Positions 1 through 8,755 of a stretch of DNA of 64,000 bases are shown here, in pieces. The stretch's first letter is position 1, and every line of letters begins with the position of its first letter. The notes beneath the pieces were generated by a model. It was not told the DNA's origin. It saw only the letters and a list, made by a program, of their open reading frames with translations, and searched no databases. Source of the DNA: Bacteroidota bacterium (GTDB taxonomy: Bacteria > Bacteroidota > Ignavibacteria > UBA10030 > UBA8401); NCBI GenBank assembly GCA_041658205.1, contig JBBAAO010000001.1:1674001-1738000 (forward strand). The letters run 5' to 3'. Both the position numbers and the translations under genes were made by a program.

Positions 1-579
1 TCGTTACTTTGGAGAATGCCGGGAAAAAAAATCTTCCTTACATTTGATGATGGTCCGCATTCGATTGCCACACCAGTTGTGTTGGATATTTTAAAAAAAC
101 ACGGTGTGCACGCAACATTCTTTCTGTCAGGAAAAAATATTGAGGGTAGAGAAGACATTGTGTGTCGAATCGTCAACGAAGGACATTCTGTTGGAATTCA
201 TGCATTCAATCATTCCCGCAGGTTAGCTTTTTCAAAAAAGGAGACAGTAACAGAGATCAAGAAAACTGAAGCGATTCTCTCTCGGATTGTTAAGGAAAAA
301 GTTCGATTATTTCGTCCTCCGTTTGGTTTTTTCTTGTGGAATACCGTTTCCGCAGCGAAAGAGCTTGGGTATTGTCTTGTGATGTGGAGTTGTTTAACCG
401 GTGATTTCAGGAATTGGACAACCGAGAAAATTACACATGTATCGCTTAATCACATCGCCAACGGATCCATTCTGGTATTTCATGATAATGATCTGACGCA
501 GCATAAGATCGGACAGATTCTTGAGCACGTCATACCAGAAATTCAAAAGCGCGGTTTTAAGTTCGGAGCCATTCGATGA
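1..579 (+). CDS. Polysaccharide deacetylase (NodB/CE4 family), 5' end cut by window
   Basis: A metal-dependent deacetylase of the carbohydrate esterase 4 fold, acting on N-acetylated glycans or a related amide. Visible motifs are TFDDGP (motif 1, catalytic base and metal Asp), the HAFNH zinc-binding HxxxH, RPPFG (motif 3), the motif-4 region around MWSCLTGD, and LVFHDND (motif 5 with its His). The frame stays open upstream of the ATG at 16 to the window edge and reads SLLWRMPGKK. That LWRMP-type lead-in is what I recall just before motif 1 in Bacteroidota homologues, so the gene probably starts outside the window and position 16 is internal. The stop overlaps the next ATG (ATGA, 576-579), so the two are probably co-translated. 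The exact substrate cannot be told. Confidence 0.88.
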   Translation, partial: SLLWRMPGKKIFLTFDDGPHSIATPVVLDILKKHGVHATFFLSGKNIEGREDIVCRIVNEGHSVGIHAFNHSRRLAFSKKETVTEIKKTEAILSRIVKEKVRLFRPPFGFFLWNTVSAAKELGYCLVMWSCLTGDFRNWTTEKITHVSLNHIANGSILVFHDNDLTQHKIGQILEHVIPEIQKRGFKFGAIR

Positions 580-1658
580 AGAAAAAAAGGATTCTTATCG
601 CTCCGCTTGATTGGGGACTTGGACATGCCACACGATGCATTCCAATCATAAACGAATTGATTGCAAAGAATGTTGAAGTTGTTATCGCTGCCGATAATCG
701 TCCGGCAGGATTATTAAAAAGAGAATTCCCACAACTCGAGCATATTCGTTTTCCGGGATATACAATCGACTATCCGGTTAATGCAAATATGGCATGGACA
801 ATGTTTCGACAGCTTCCAACATTATTCAAAGGAATTTCGGACGAACATCGATTATTAGAATCATTCATTACAGAGTATGAGATAGACGCAGTTATTTCCG
901 ATAACCGGTGGGGTGTTTATTCAAACCGAGTTCCCTCTATATTCATTACACATCAGTTACGAATTTTGCTGTCTAAATATATTCGCTGGGGTCAAGGTAT
1001 TGTCGATTTTGCAAACAGACAACTGATGAAACCTTTTATCGAAGTTTGGATTCCCGATGTCGATTCCGAAAACAATCTGAGCGGAGATTTGTCTCACACC
1101 ACACTCGTTCCAAAGAATTCGCATTTTATCGGTCCGCTCTCTCGTCTTACAAAACTGAATTCTATAAATAAGGAACTTGATGTGCTCGTTATACTTTCCG
1201 GGCCGGAACCGCAGAGGACAATATTTGAAGCAATGATCACAGATCAATTAAAACAAACGACTATGCGTTCGTTAGTTGTTCGGGGTACTCCAGAACAAAA
1301 GCTTAAAATGAAACTTTCGGATACGTTAACGCTTGTCAGCTCGTTAACAGCAAAAGAATTATCAGAAGCCATTGCTTCTTCACACATTATCATCTCCAGA
1401 CCAGGCTACAGCACAATTATGGATTTGTCTTTTCTTGGAGCAAATGCTATTTTTGTTCCGACTCCTCAGCAGACTGAACAAGAATATTTGGCGCAGCGAT
1501 TGAAGAAGAAACAAATCTGTTATGCTGAAACTCAAAAAGATTTTTCACTGCCACGATCCCTTGCGCAATTCAATTCCTATTCCGGATTTGTGCAATTTTC
1601 CAATGACTATTCCGTACTGCGGCATCGCATTGACAACCTGCTAACCACTCTATCATAA
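576..1658 (+). CDS. MurG-like glycosyltransferase (GT28-type fold)
   Basis: A 360-residue predicted glycosyltransferase with a two-Rossmann (GT-B) layout. The N-terminus has the acceptor-side glycine-rich motif DWGLGHATR near residues 12-20, as in MurG and diacylglycerol glucosyltransferases. The C-terminal half has the nucleotide-sugar region (SRPGYSTIMDLSFLGANAIFVP, then a QQTEQEYLA stretch) near residues 270-310. No signal peptide, so it is cytoplasmic or membrane-peripheral. It overlaps the upstream deacetylase by four bases and the downstream PHP gene by one, so all three look co-translated and may act on one envelope glycan or glycolipid. It is not MurG itself: no mur or fts neighbours, and only the general fold matches. 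Family confident, substrate unknown. Confidence 0.82.
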   Translation: MKKKRILIAPLDWGLGHATRCIPIINELIAKNVEVVIAADNRPAGLLKREFPQLEHIRFPGYTIDYPVNANMAWTMFRQLPTLFKGISDEHRLLESFITEYEIDAVISDNRWGVYSNRVPSIFITHQLRILLSKYIRWGQGIVDFANRQLMKPFIEVWIPDVDSENNLSGDLSHTTLVPKNSHFIGPLSRLTKLNSINKELDVLVILSGPEPQRTIFEAMITDQLKQTTMRSLVVRGTPEQKLKMKLSDTLTLVSSLTAKELSEAIASSHIIISRPGYSTIMDLSFLGANAIFVPTPQQTEQEYLAQRLKKKQICYAETQKDFSLPRSLAQFNSYSGFVQFSNDYSVLRHRIDNLLTTLS

Positions 1659-3268
1659 TGTTCCTATTCCCTTTTTTTCTGTACGCAGAAACACATTACC
1701 GATTCAAATATTTCTTCAGTCTTTATAAGAAATCTGAACCAGAAATTATTGCTGATGCGCCTCATCGTCTTGACCCGGATAAGGCATATCCTATTCTGAT
1801 TCTTATTAAAGATGCTCACATTTATCCCGTTGAATTACTAAGCGTGAAGATTTCACTTCTTCATAATGCAAGAAAAGTTTACTCTCATACGTTTGAATTT
1901 TCTCCTGTATTAAAGATCAGTTCGCATTTTTGGTATAAGATTCTTGATTTGAACTTCTCGGGAAGTCTGGCTTCGTTGTACGGCATGATGTTCCTTGATG
2001 TTGAGATCACTACACGACAAAAAGGTAAAATAAAAATTACCCATATCAACAATCATCGTTTCACCTCAAAAGCACCGTTAAAATTTTACCGCTCAAAGAC
2101 ACATCTTCCTGTCATTAATGGCTGGGTGTATGGCGACACACATACACATTCCAACTATACTGAAGACCAAGTGGAATTCGGTTCACCAATTTCCGCTTCG
2201 CCTCACCTGTGCCGGTCGATGGGACTTTCGTTTTTTGGTGTTACTGACCATTCATACGACCTGGACGATTCAATCGGAAATTATTTGGTAAACGACCCAA
2301 ATCTTCCAAAATGGAAAGCGTTCCAGCAGGAAGTCGATGCGATCAATGCAAAGGAAAAAGATTTTGCCGTGCTTCGGGGAGAAGAAGTTTCCTGTACGAA
2401 TTCTGAGAAGAAGAATGTCCATTTTTTAATTTTTGGCAATCACAATTATTTCCATGGATCTGGCGACAGTGCTGAAAAATGGTTCCGAACGAAGTGTGAA
2501 TATACCATTCAGGAAATTCTTTTGTTGAAAGAAAAACATGCTGTTGCGTATGCATCACATCCAACGGAAAACGTTCATTTTTTGCAGCAACTCTTACTCA
2601 AACGAGATGAATGGACAATTGGAGATATGACGGAAAAAGGGATTTCCGGCTTTCAGATTTTGAACGGCAGCCAGTCCGATGCATTTTTTCGAGGAATGGA
2701 CATTTGGAAATGGATGCTCAATCGCGGCGAAAAGAAATTTCTTCTGGGCGGAAATGATGCACACGGTAATTTTAATCGTTTTGTTCAGATTAATATCCCT
2801 ATGGTTTCATTCCGTGAACATGAGACGCAGATCTTCGGAAAAATGAAAACAGCTGTTTTTGCGCATACTGTTTCTGAACAAGCGATCATTGATGCACTTG
2901 GGAAAGGAAGAACTGTCATTACGAATGGACCGATTGTCACAATTGAATTGGAGACCGATTCGCCCGACACAGGAATAATTGGAGAAACTGTCAATGGAAA
3001 AAAATTCGTTGTAAAACTTCACGGCGCAACAACGGATGAGTTTGGACAGTTTCGTTCCATTAAAATTTTTATGGGAATTATTGGAAAAGGCGAACACAAA
3101 CTTTTCGACATAAAACATTTCACCGATCCGTATTCGATCCATCAGATCAGCGATTGGCATCAAGCAGAATTCTTTTCGTATATTAGAGCAGAAGCATATA
3201 CACATGATGCCCACGGCGTAGACCGCAATGGATTTTGTTACACAAACCCGATTTGGATTCAACCGTAA
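1658..3268 (+). CDS. PHP-domain metallohydrolase, CehA/McbA type
   Basis: A 536-residue protein whose middle third is a PHP (polymerase and histidinol phosphatase) metal-hydrolase domain. Visible metal ligands are the HxH in GDTHTHSNY (about residue 165), GVTDHS (about 197), GEEVS (about 242), a later SHPTENVH and GGNDAHG (about 368). The region before the PHP domain is beta-rich and may be a C2-like or Ig-like domain. The first dozen residues are hydrophobic without a clear positive n-region, so export is possible but unproven. CehA/McbA relatives hydrolyse phosphoesters or carbamates; the substrate here is not evident. The start overlaps the previous stop (TAATG), and the stop overlaps the next ATG in the same way. 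Confidence 0.85.
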   Translation: MFLFPFFLYAETHYRFKYFFSLYKKSEPEIIADAPHRLDPDKAYPILILIKDAHIYPVELLSVKISLLHNARKVYSHTFEFSPVLKISSHFWYKILDLNFSGSLASLYGMMFLDVEITTRQKGKIKITHINNHRFTSKAPLKFYRSKTHLPVINGWVYGDTHTHSNYTEDQVEFGSPISASPHLCRSMGLSFFGVTDHSYDLDDSIGNYLVNDPNLPKWKAFQQEVDAINAKEKDFAVLRGEEVSCTNSEKKNVHFLIFGNHNYFHGSGDSAEKWFRTKCEYTIQEILLLKEKHAVAYASHPTENVHFLQQLLLKRDEWTIGDMTEKGISGFQILNGSQSDAFFRGMDIWKWMLNRGEKKFLLGGNDAHGNFNRFVQINIPMVSFREHETQIFGKMKTAVFAHTVSEQAIIDALGKGRTVITNGPIVTIELETDSPDTGIIGETVNGKKFVVKLHGATTDEFGQFRSIKIFMGIIGKGEHKLFDIKHFTDPYSIHQISDWHQAEFFSYIRAEAYTHDAHGVDRNGFCYTNPIWIQP

Positions 3269-4086
3269 TGAAAAATGTTTTTGCACTTCTTCTTTTTTGT
3301 ACAACAGTTACGTTTTCTGCTGAACCAGGATTCGCTTTCTCTTCAGGCCCTCTTCTCTTTCGGCCGCTGGCGGCAAATACATTCGAACCGCGCATGGGGT
3401 TACTCTGGCATACCGACGGCAACCGCTTGCGACTCGATATAGGTAATTCCGTTGATATGGTTCAATATTCATTTGAAGAGAATACGCGACACATTACCAT
3501 CGGGTCAGATTTTTTCACCTATACACAACTCAGTGGTGAAAAGAATTTTCACTTCCCGGTTGATGCTGTTGATTATCTTTTCGGATTCAACATCAACTAC
3601 GTCGATACATTGAACGATGGAGTCTTCTCATCCCGGTTGCGCTTGAGCCATATCAGCGCGCATTTTGTGGATGGACATTTTGACGGTTCAACCGGAATTT
3701 GGAAAAACAATTTGTCCCCGCGGGTTTACAGTAGAGAGTTTCTGGATCTGGCCATCGGCTTCGAACCGGATAACCAGATACGGGGATATATTGGGTTAAT
3801 ATACATTTGGCATATTGATCCGCTGACGCTGCCAAAACTGCTCGGTTATTTTGGTGTAGAATATCATCGGCATCTTGCGAGTGCATTTGACGGATATACA
3901 GCGTATCAATTTACCGCCACAGGACTCCTACCCCGACACGAATTTCAGCTAGGCACTAAAATTGGGACATGGAGCGGCCGCGGCACAAAAGTTTTTTTTG
4001 TCTATCATTCGGGAAACAGTATCCACGGGGAGTATCATGATCAAAACGATGAATACTCCGGTGTTGGATTTACTATTGACTTTTAA
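3268..4086 (+). CDS. Secreted DUF1207-like protein
   Basis: A 272-residue exported protein. I chose the ATG at 3268, which overlaps the previous stop as TAATG and gives a clean signal peptide (MKNVFALLLFCTTVTFSAEP) ending near residue 18-23; an upstream in-frame start at 3235 would place eleven hydrophilic residues before it. The rest is rich in aromatic and alternating polar residues, typical of an outer-membrane beta barrel. The C-terminal part, ending in HSGNSIHGEYHDQNDEYSG and a terminal Phe, resembles DUF1207, whose function is unknown. It sits in the deacetylase, glycosyltransferase, PHP and protease operon, so an envelope role is likely. The domain name is from memory and moderately sure. 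Confidence 0.7.
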   Translation: MKNVFALLLFCTTVTFSAEPGFAFSSGPLLFRPLAANTFEPRMGLLWHTDGNRLRLDIGNSVDMVQYSFEENTRHITIGSDFFTYTQLSGEKNFHFPVDAVDYLFGFNINYVDTLNDGVFSSRLRLSHISAHFVDGHFDGSTGIWKNNLSPRVYSREFLDLAIGFEPDNQIRGYIGLIYIWHIDPLTLPKLLGYFGVEYHRHLASAFDGYTAYQFTATGLLPRHEFQLGTKIGTWSGRGTKVFFVYHSGNSIHGEYHDQNDEYSGVGFTIDF

Positions 4087-4088
4087 AT

Positions 4089-5021
4089 ATGCCAATCAAA
4101 AAAATTTTATTACATCTCGGTTTATTCATTGCAACCTTCTTTACCGCAACTGTTGCCGGAGTTTCATGGCTGAACATCGACCCATTCGATCTCTCGAATT
4201 TTTGGTACGGCCTTCCCTATTCAACCTCTATATTGTTTATTTTGACCTGTCATGAATTTGGACATTATTTTGCCGCACGATATCATGGAGTGCAGGCAAC
4301 CTTGCCATTTTATATTCCGACACCCTCTCTTCCGGGTTTTTTAAATTTTGGAACATTTGGTGCGGTGATTAAAACACAGTCCGCAATCCCCTCAAAAAAA
4401 GTGATGTTTGACATTGGTGTTGCAGGACCCATCGCTGGATTTCTTGCAACAATGGGAATCCTGATCTACGGATTTACGCACCTTCCCGGAAAGGAATTTA
4501 TTCTCCAAATCCATCCCGATTTTTTCACACAGCAGGAACAAGGAGTTGGATTAACGTTTGGTTCATCGCTGCTGTATGATTTTTTTTCACAAACTCTGAC
4601 CAATGGCACTAAAGATTTTATTCCGCCGATGAGTGAAATGTATCATTATCCTTTTCTCTGCACGGGATGGTTCGGTTTGTTCGTGACCGCAATGAATTTG
4701 GTTCCTGTCGGTCAGTTGGACGGCGGGCATCTTTCCTACACAATGTTTGGAGACAAACATAAAATGGTGTCGAATGTAGCATTCGGAATTATCTTCCTTA
4801 TGGGTTTTGCAGGATTTTTACCAATGCTTGGTGTTGAAACGAATATTGGCTGGTCCGGTTGGATCTTTTGGACATTGATCCTCTTATTTGTTGTGAAATT
4901 ATATCATCCCCCGGTGGATGATGAATCGGAATTAGATGCTAACCGCCGCCTGATTGGCTGGTGCACATTCGGCATTCTCATTGTCTGTTTTACACCATCA
5001 CCGTTCAATATTGCTTTATAG
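4089..5021 (+). CDS. Site-2 protease family intramembrane metalloprotease (M50)
   Basis: A 310-residue polytopic membrane protein with both hallmarks of S2P zinc metalloproteases: HEFGH (HExxH, near residue 56) in a membrane segment and NLVPVGQLDGGH (the NPxxxxDG-type motif, near 203-214), which supplies the third zinc ligand. Further hydrophobic segments lie at about residues 8-25, 42-60, 110-130, 180-205, 232-250, 255-275 and 290-305. The substrate may be a membrane-anchored anti-sigma factor or a signal-peptide remnant, but none is encoded nearby. It starts three bases after the DUF1207-like gene and is the last gene before the terminator at 5159-5188, so it probably closes the first operon. 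Confidence 0.9.
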   Translation: MPIKKILLHLGLFIATFFTATVAGVSWLNIDPFDLSNFWYGLPYSTSILFILTCHEFGHYFAARYHGVQATLPFYIPTPSLPGFLNFGTFGAVIKTQSAIPSKKVMFDIGVAGPIAGFLATMGILIYGFTHLPGKEFILQIHPDFFTQQEQGVGLTFGSSLLYDFFSQTLTNGTKDFIPPMSEMYHYPFLCTGWFGLFVTAMNLVPVGQLDGGHLSYTMFGDKHKMVSNVAFGIIFLMGFAGFLPMLGVETNIGWSGWIFWTLILLFVVKLYHPPVDDESELDANRRLIGWCTFGILIVCFTPSPFNIAL

Positions 5022-5158
5022 TTTGACTCTCGAACCATTTTTTATTATCATTAGTACAGAATTCAATAACAAGAGCACTCTGCCATAGAAAAGTTCGATA
5101 CAAAAGATTTCGAAATACCATTTAACGAACTACTTTTTCATTGCAGATTGCTTTATTC

Positions 5159-5188
5159 AAACCGAGGATAAAGCCTCGGTTTTTTTTT
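5159..5188 (+). terminator. Rho-independent terminator
   Basis: A 9-bp stem AAACCGAGG / CCTCGGTTT with a 5-base loop is followed by an unbroken run of T on the plus strand. It lies about 140 bases after the site-2 protease stop and three bases before the lipoprotein ATG, so it separates operon one from the 5192-14206 operon or attenuates read-through into it. Confidence 0.85.
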
Positions 5189-5191
5189 GAC

Positions 5192-6046
5192 ATGAATCGA
5201 ATATTTCACATATCAATACTGGGCATCATACTTACTCTCTCTGGATGCGATATCCCGAGCGACAATGCAGTGATCGATACACAGATCCCACCGACGATCA
5301 TTGAAGCATCTGTTGCCCCTTCTCTTGTAGATTTTGGAAAATTGATCATCACCGGATCGACGATTGACATTTCGATTATCGGTTATGTCAATGCTAATGA
5401 CGATAACGGATTAAGCGATATCGCATCTGTCTTATACACCGTCATTTCGCCTTCCGGAAAAGTATTTACTTCGGGGACATTGAGCGACAATGGAGTTTTG
5501 CCGGACGTAAACGCAGCGGATGGAAAATATAACTCGCAGATCAATCTAACATTACCGAAAGATGTCATCGGCATCTATAACGTTCAATTTTCCACAAAAG
5601 ATAAAAAAGGATTTTCAAGCAATACGTTCAACTTACCCCTCAAGATTATTTTGTCAACAAATAATGCTCCAACCATTTTCAATCTTTCTTCGCCTGACTC
5701 GGTGCGTGTCCCAAACAGTGCCGACACTGTTAATCTTATTTATTTCAGTCTCGGTGTATCGGATCAGCAGGGATTAAGTGATTTGGTTGATGTTATTTTG
5801 ACTTCTCAAAGACCTGATTCATCTGTTGCCGGAACATTTTCCCTTTCGGATGACGGCGGGAAAACAATCCTTCCACAGTTTGGTTTAACCAGCGGCGATA
5901 GTCTTGCAGGAGATGGCGTGTATTCCATTATTGTCCCAATTTTCAGTACAACACAACGAAATACTTATCGCGATTTTATTTTTTCTGCAAAAGATCAATC
6001 AAACGCCTATTCTAATACCATCACTAAAAGGATTTTCATACAATGA
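5192..6046 (+). CDS. Lipoprotein with two Ig-like/choice-of-anchor-type repeats
   Basis: A 284-residue predicted lipoprotein. The start is set at the ATG just after the terminator (5192), because it yields a type II signal peptide (n-region MNR, hydrophobic core, lipobox LSGC with Cys19); an earlier in-frame start at 5141 would be read through the terminator hairpin. The mature part has two similar beta-sandwich repeats of about 100-120 residues, each with a DxxGLSD motif early and a DGVYS- or DGKYNS-like motif late, typical of Ig-like modules in FCB surface proteins. No catalytic motif is visible. It opens an operon of exported proteins and PorV-like barrels and overlaps the next ATG by four bases, so it may be a surface anchor partner of its neighbour. 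Confidence 0.75.
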   Translation: MNRIFHISILGIILTLSGCDIPSDNAVIDTQIPPTIIEASVAPSLVDFGKLIITGSTIDISIIGYVNANDDNGLSDIASVLYTVISPSGKVFTSGTLSDNGVLPDVNAADGKYNSQINLTLPKDVIGIYNVQFSTKDKKGFSSNTFNLPLKIILSTNNAPTIFNLSSPDSVRVPNSADTVNLIYFSLGVSDQQGLSDLVDVILTSQRPDSSVAGTFSLSDDGGKTILPQFGLTSGDSLAGDGVYSIIVPIFSTTQRNTYRDFIFSAKDQSNAYSNTITKRIFIQ

Positions 6047-7602
6047 GAAAATCTTTATTTATTTTGATGGTAACGATTTGTGTTGAGTTTGCTCACTCGC
6101 AATCTCAAATCCTCTCCAGTCGATCGTTTGAATTGACGCAAACAAGTAGCAACGCAACAATTCAAGCAAGCAATGTCATTACTGATCTTGTCATAAGTAA
6201 CGATACCATCTGGGCCGGAACCGGAAAAGGGCTCAGCCGCTCTATTGATGGCGGTTGGAGCTGGAAAAATTATTACGATACGCCGGAATTTGGCAAAGAA
6301 GATATTTCTGCTCTTGCCGTTCAGGGAAAAAATGTCTGGGTTGCCACTGCCCATTCCGTGCAGCGAGATGATCAATCCTTGCCGGAAGGAAGCGGATTGC
6401 GTTACTCTTCCAATGGCGGCGAAACGTGGAAAGTAGTTGCTCAACCGGTTGATGCACACAATGTGGATACTCTTTTTTGGAATTCGAAAAGTACGATCCG
6501 AGCATTAGGGATTACCACTTCTATCAATAACATTACCTATGATATTGCAATCGCAGGAAACTCGGTCTACATCTGTTCATTTGCAGGAATGACCCGTGTT
6601 TCTCACGATACAGGGAAAACATGGCAACGCGTTATTTTACCTCCTGATAATCTTTCGTCCATCGCCCCTAATGATTCACTAGTGTTCGATCTCTCTCCTT
6701 CCGGCGGAGCGTTAGGACTACAGAATAATTTGAATCATAGAGCATTTTCCGTCTTGGCAGAGAATGATTCCACTATTTGGATTGGATCGGCAGGTGGAAT
6801 CAACAAAACAACGAATCGCGGCATTTCGTGGATTCGGTTCACGAAACAAACACAAGTAAATCCTATTTCTGGAAATTTTGTTGTTGCTCTCACTAAACAG
6901 AAGACAACAACAAAAAATGTCGTCTGGGCTGCCACCATAAATGCATCGGACAATAGTGAAAAACGTGGAGTCAGTTTTACCGACGATGGCGGAATTTCCT
7001 GGAAACAATCGCTCATCGGTGAGTTTGCGCATAACTTTGGATTTAAGGGAGATGTCGTGTATGTTCCGACTGACAATGGTATCTTCCGCTCCACTGATTT
7101 TGGACAATCGTGGATACAAACAGGAACGATTTACGATAAGAATACTCGACAACGTTATACTCAGAGTAAATTCTTCTCAGCAGGATCAACAGGAGATACG
7201 GCATGGTTTGGCGGAGGCGATGGATTAGTGAAGACTATCGATAATATCAATACGCCGTTCGGCAGCAATTGGACAATACTTCATGCAGCACGAACTGTTT
7301 CCCCTATTGCTGAAACGTACGCATATCCAAATCCTTTCGCTCCTGACGATGAGGTCGTACGAATTCATTATGCAACGGGAAAACCATCAGCTGCAACCGT
7401 TACGATTCGCATTTTTGATTTTGGTATGAACCTCGTCCGCACAGTCATTCAAAATGCATTAAGAGAATCGTCTCGAGAACATGATGAAATATGGGATGGG
7501 AAAAACGAAAACAATAGTTTTGCTACAAATGGAGTTTATTTTTATCAGTTAGTAATCGATCATGATGAACCTCGCTGGGGAAAAATACTTGTCATACAGT
7601 AA
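6043..7602 (+). CDS. Exported BNR/Ycf48-like beta-propeller protein with C-terminal sorting domain
   Basis: A 519-residue exported protein with a signal peptide (residues 1-20, ending HSQSQ). Repeated Asp/Ser-x-Asp-x-Gly-x-x-Trp elements (SIDGGWSW, SSNGGETW, SHDTGKTW, TNRGISW, TDDGGISW, STDFGQSW) mark a BNR-type beta propeller as in sialidases and Ycf48. Beyond these Asp boxes I see no sialidase catalytic residues. The last ~90 residues begin YAYPNPFAPDDEV and form the FlgD-like Ig domain that serves as a type IX sorting signal in relatives, ending KILVIQ. It overlaps the lipoprotein by four bases and precedes two PorV-family barrels. Probably a surface or secreted binding protein; ligand unknown. 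Confidence 0.78.
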   Translation: MRKSLFILMVTICVEFAHSQSQILSSRSFELTQTSSNATIQASNVITDLVISNDTIWAGTGKGLSRSIDGGWSWKNYYDTPEFGKEDISALAVQGKNVWVATAHSVQRDDQSLPEGSGLRYSSNGGETWKVVAQPVDAHNVDTLFWNSKSTIRALGITTSINNITYDIAIAGNSVYICSFAGMTRVSHDTGKTWQRVILPPDNLSSIAPNDSLVFDLSPSGGALGLQNNLNHRAFSVLAENDSTIWIGSAGGINKTTNRGISWIRFTKQTQVNPISGNFVVALTKQKTTTKNVVWAATINASDNSEKRGVSFTDDGGISWKQSLIGEFAHNFGFKGDVVYVPTDNGIFRSTDFGQSWIQTGTIYDKNTRQRYTQSKFFSAGSTGDTAWFGGGDGLVKTIDNINTPFGSNWTILHAARTVSPIAETYAYPNPFAPDDEVVRIHYATGKPSAATVTIRIFDFGMNLVRTVIQNALRESSREHDEIWDGKNENNSFATNGVYFYQLVIDHDEPRWGKILVIQ

Positions 7603-7635
7603 AGCAAATATGATCGAAAGTGATTCAACAATTCC

Positions 7636-7811
7636 GGTCAATGCGAGAGAGCGACCTGCCCGCCAGTTTACCCGTCATCTTTTTGGAGGGCGTTCAGGCG
7701 GGAGCGACCGAAGCAATCTTTTCATTTTTGGAATTAAATCCAGATTGCTCCGCTGTACGGAATCCCGTACAGCGGGACTTCGGCAAAAAACGGTTCGCAA
7801 TGATAATGAAT
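7636..7811. repeat. Palindromic REP-like intergenic element
   Basis: A ~175-base structured element between two operon genes. The outer ends are near-inverted (TCAATGCGA on the left, TCGCAATGA on the right). Inside are AGCAATCT at 7712-7719 against AGATTGCT at 7742-7749, and an exact 11-bp hairpin CCGCTGTACGG / CCGTACAGCGG (7750-7775) with an AATC loop. CCCGCC and GGCGGG near 7659 and 7697 can also pair. The TTGCGAG...GAAGCAATCT pattern is like bacterial REP/MITE-type repeats, but only one copy lies in the window. It separates the BNR-like gene from the PorV-like gene and reads through as an open frame joined to the latter. Confidence 0.7.
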
Positions 7812-7819
7812 TCGGATTT

Positions 7820-8755
7820 TTGAGTACATTTCTCATAAGCATGTTTTTGGTTGTTACAACTATTTCGCCGGCGCAAATTGCAGGAACGCCTGGTGCTTTT
7901 TCACGGATGGGATTTGGAGCAAGAGGCATGGGAATGGGTAATGCATTGACGGCGGTAAAGACGGGGGAAAATTCCGGTTATTACAATCCAGCCGTTGTGG
8001 CGTTGCTAAAAAATCAACATTCTTCTGTTTCGTATGGACTATTGTCGCTTGATAGGAGTTTAAACTCAATCTTCTATTCTCAACCGATCGATACGAATGC
8101 AGGAATTGCGTTCGGCATTTTAAATGCAGGTGTTTCCGATATCGATGGAAGAGACGTTGATGGATTTAAAACAGAAACATATTCCACATCCGAAAATCAA
8201 TTCTCACTATCATTTGCACTTCGAATACGAAAAGTGACCATTGGACTCACCACAAAATTATACTACTACTCCTTGTTTGAAAAACTCTCTACCACAACCG
8301 TTGGTTTTGATTTTGGTGTTATGTATCCTATCACTCCACAACTGACCATTGCAGGAACCTTTAAAGATTTTAACACAAAATATCGTTGGGAAACATCCGA
8401 TCTTTACGATCAACTAGGAAACTCAACTATTGACAAATTTCCGACAAGACAAACAATCGGTCTTTCCTATGTATTTGAAGAGTTCACCACTCTTCTCTCC
8501 GCCGAAATTGAGCGAAGCAATAAAGCGACAACGATAATACGTGCCGGCGGTGAGATCAGTCCCATCGACGCACTCACTCTTCGTGCCGGTATTGATGGAT
8601 GGGATATTAAAAAACCTGATCAAGCGCATCCATCGTTTGGTTTGACAGTCCGGACGGATTATACTGATTGGAAACCCTCTGTGAATTATGCGTATATTCT
8701 TGAGCCATACGGTCTGTTTTCCATGCATGTGATTTCACTTTCTATACGATTATGA
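7820..8755 (+). CDS. PorV/PorQ-family outer-membrane barrel protein
   Basis: About 311 residues with the family's N-terminal motif after the signal peptide: AGTPGAFSRMGFGARGMGMG, followed by NALTAV and a YYNPAVVALL element, then alternating beta strands to a hydrophobic end (SLSIRL). PorV-like proteins are outer-membrane barrels; PorV itself shuttles type IX cargo to the attachment complex. The start is unclear. The frame is open back to 7562 through the palindromic element, but a TTG at 7820 gives a 19-residue signal-like segment before AGTPG, and the first ATG is at 7841. No signal peptide has a normal positive n-region, so the element may have replaced the original start. It overlaps the next gene by four bases. 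Confidence 0.72.
   Translation: MSTFLISMFLVVTTISPAQIAGTPGAFSRMGFGARGMGMGNALTAVKTGENSGYYNPAVVALLKNQHSSVSYGLLSLDRSLNSIFYSQPIDTNAGIAFGILNAGVSDIDGRDVDGFKTETYSTSENQFSLSFALRIRKVTIGLTTKLYYYSLFEKLSTTTVGFDFGVMYPITPQLTIAGTFKDFNTKYRWETSDLYDQLGNSTIDKFPTRQTIGLSYVFEEFTTLLSAEIERSNKATTIIRAGGEISPIDALTLRAGIDGWDIKKPDQAHPSFGLTVRTDYTDWKPSVNYAYILEPYGLFSMHVISLSIRL

Noticed and set aside
957..1247. Open frame on the minus strand inside the MurG-like glycosyltransferase gene
   Set aside because: It is fully contained in a gene with clear family motifs, has no start context and no recognisable protein features.
2807..3304. 165-residue open frame opposite the PHP gene
   Set aside because: Lies opposite a well supported gene and the DUF1207-like start; residue use (Cys, Ser, Arg-rich, no fold) is typical of shadows.
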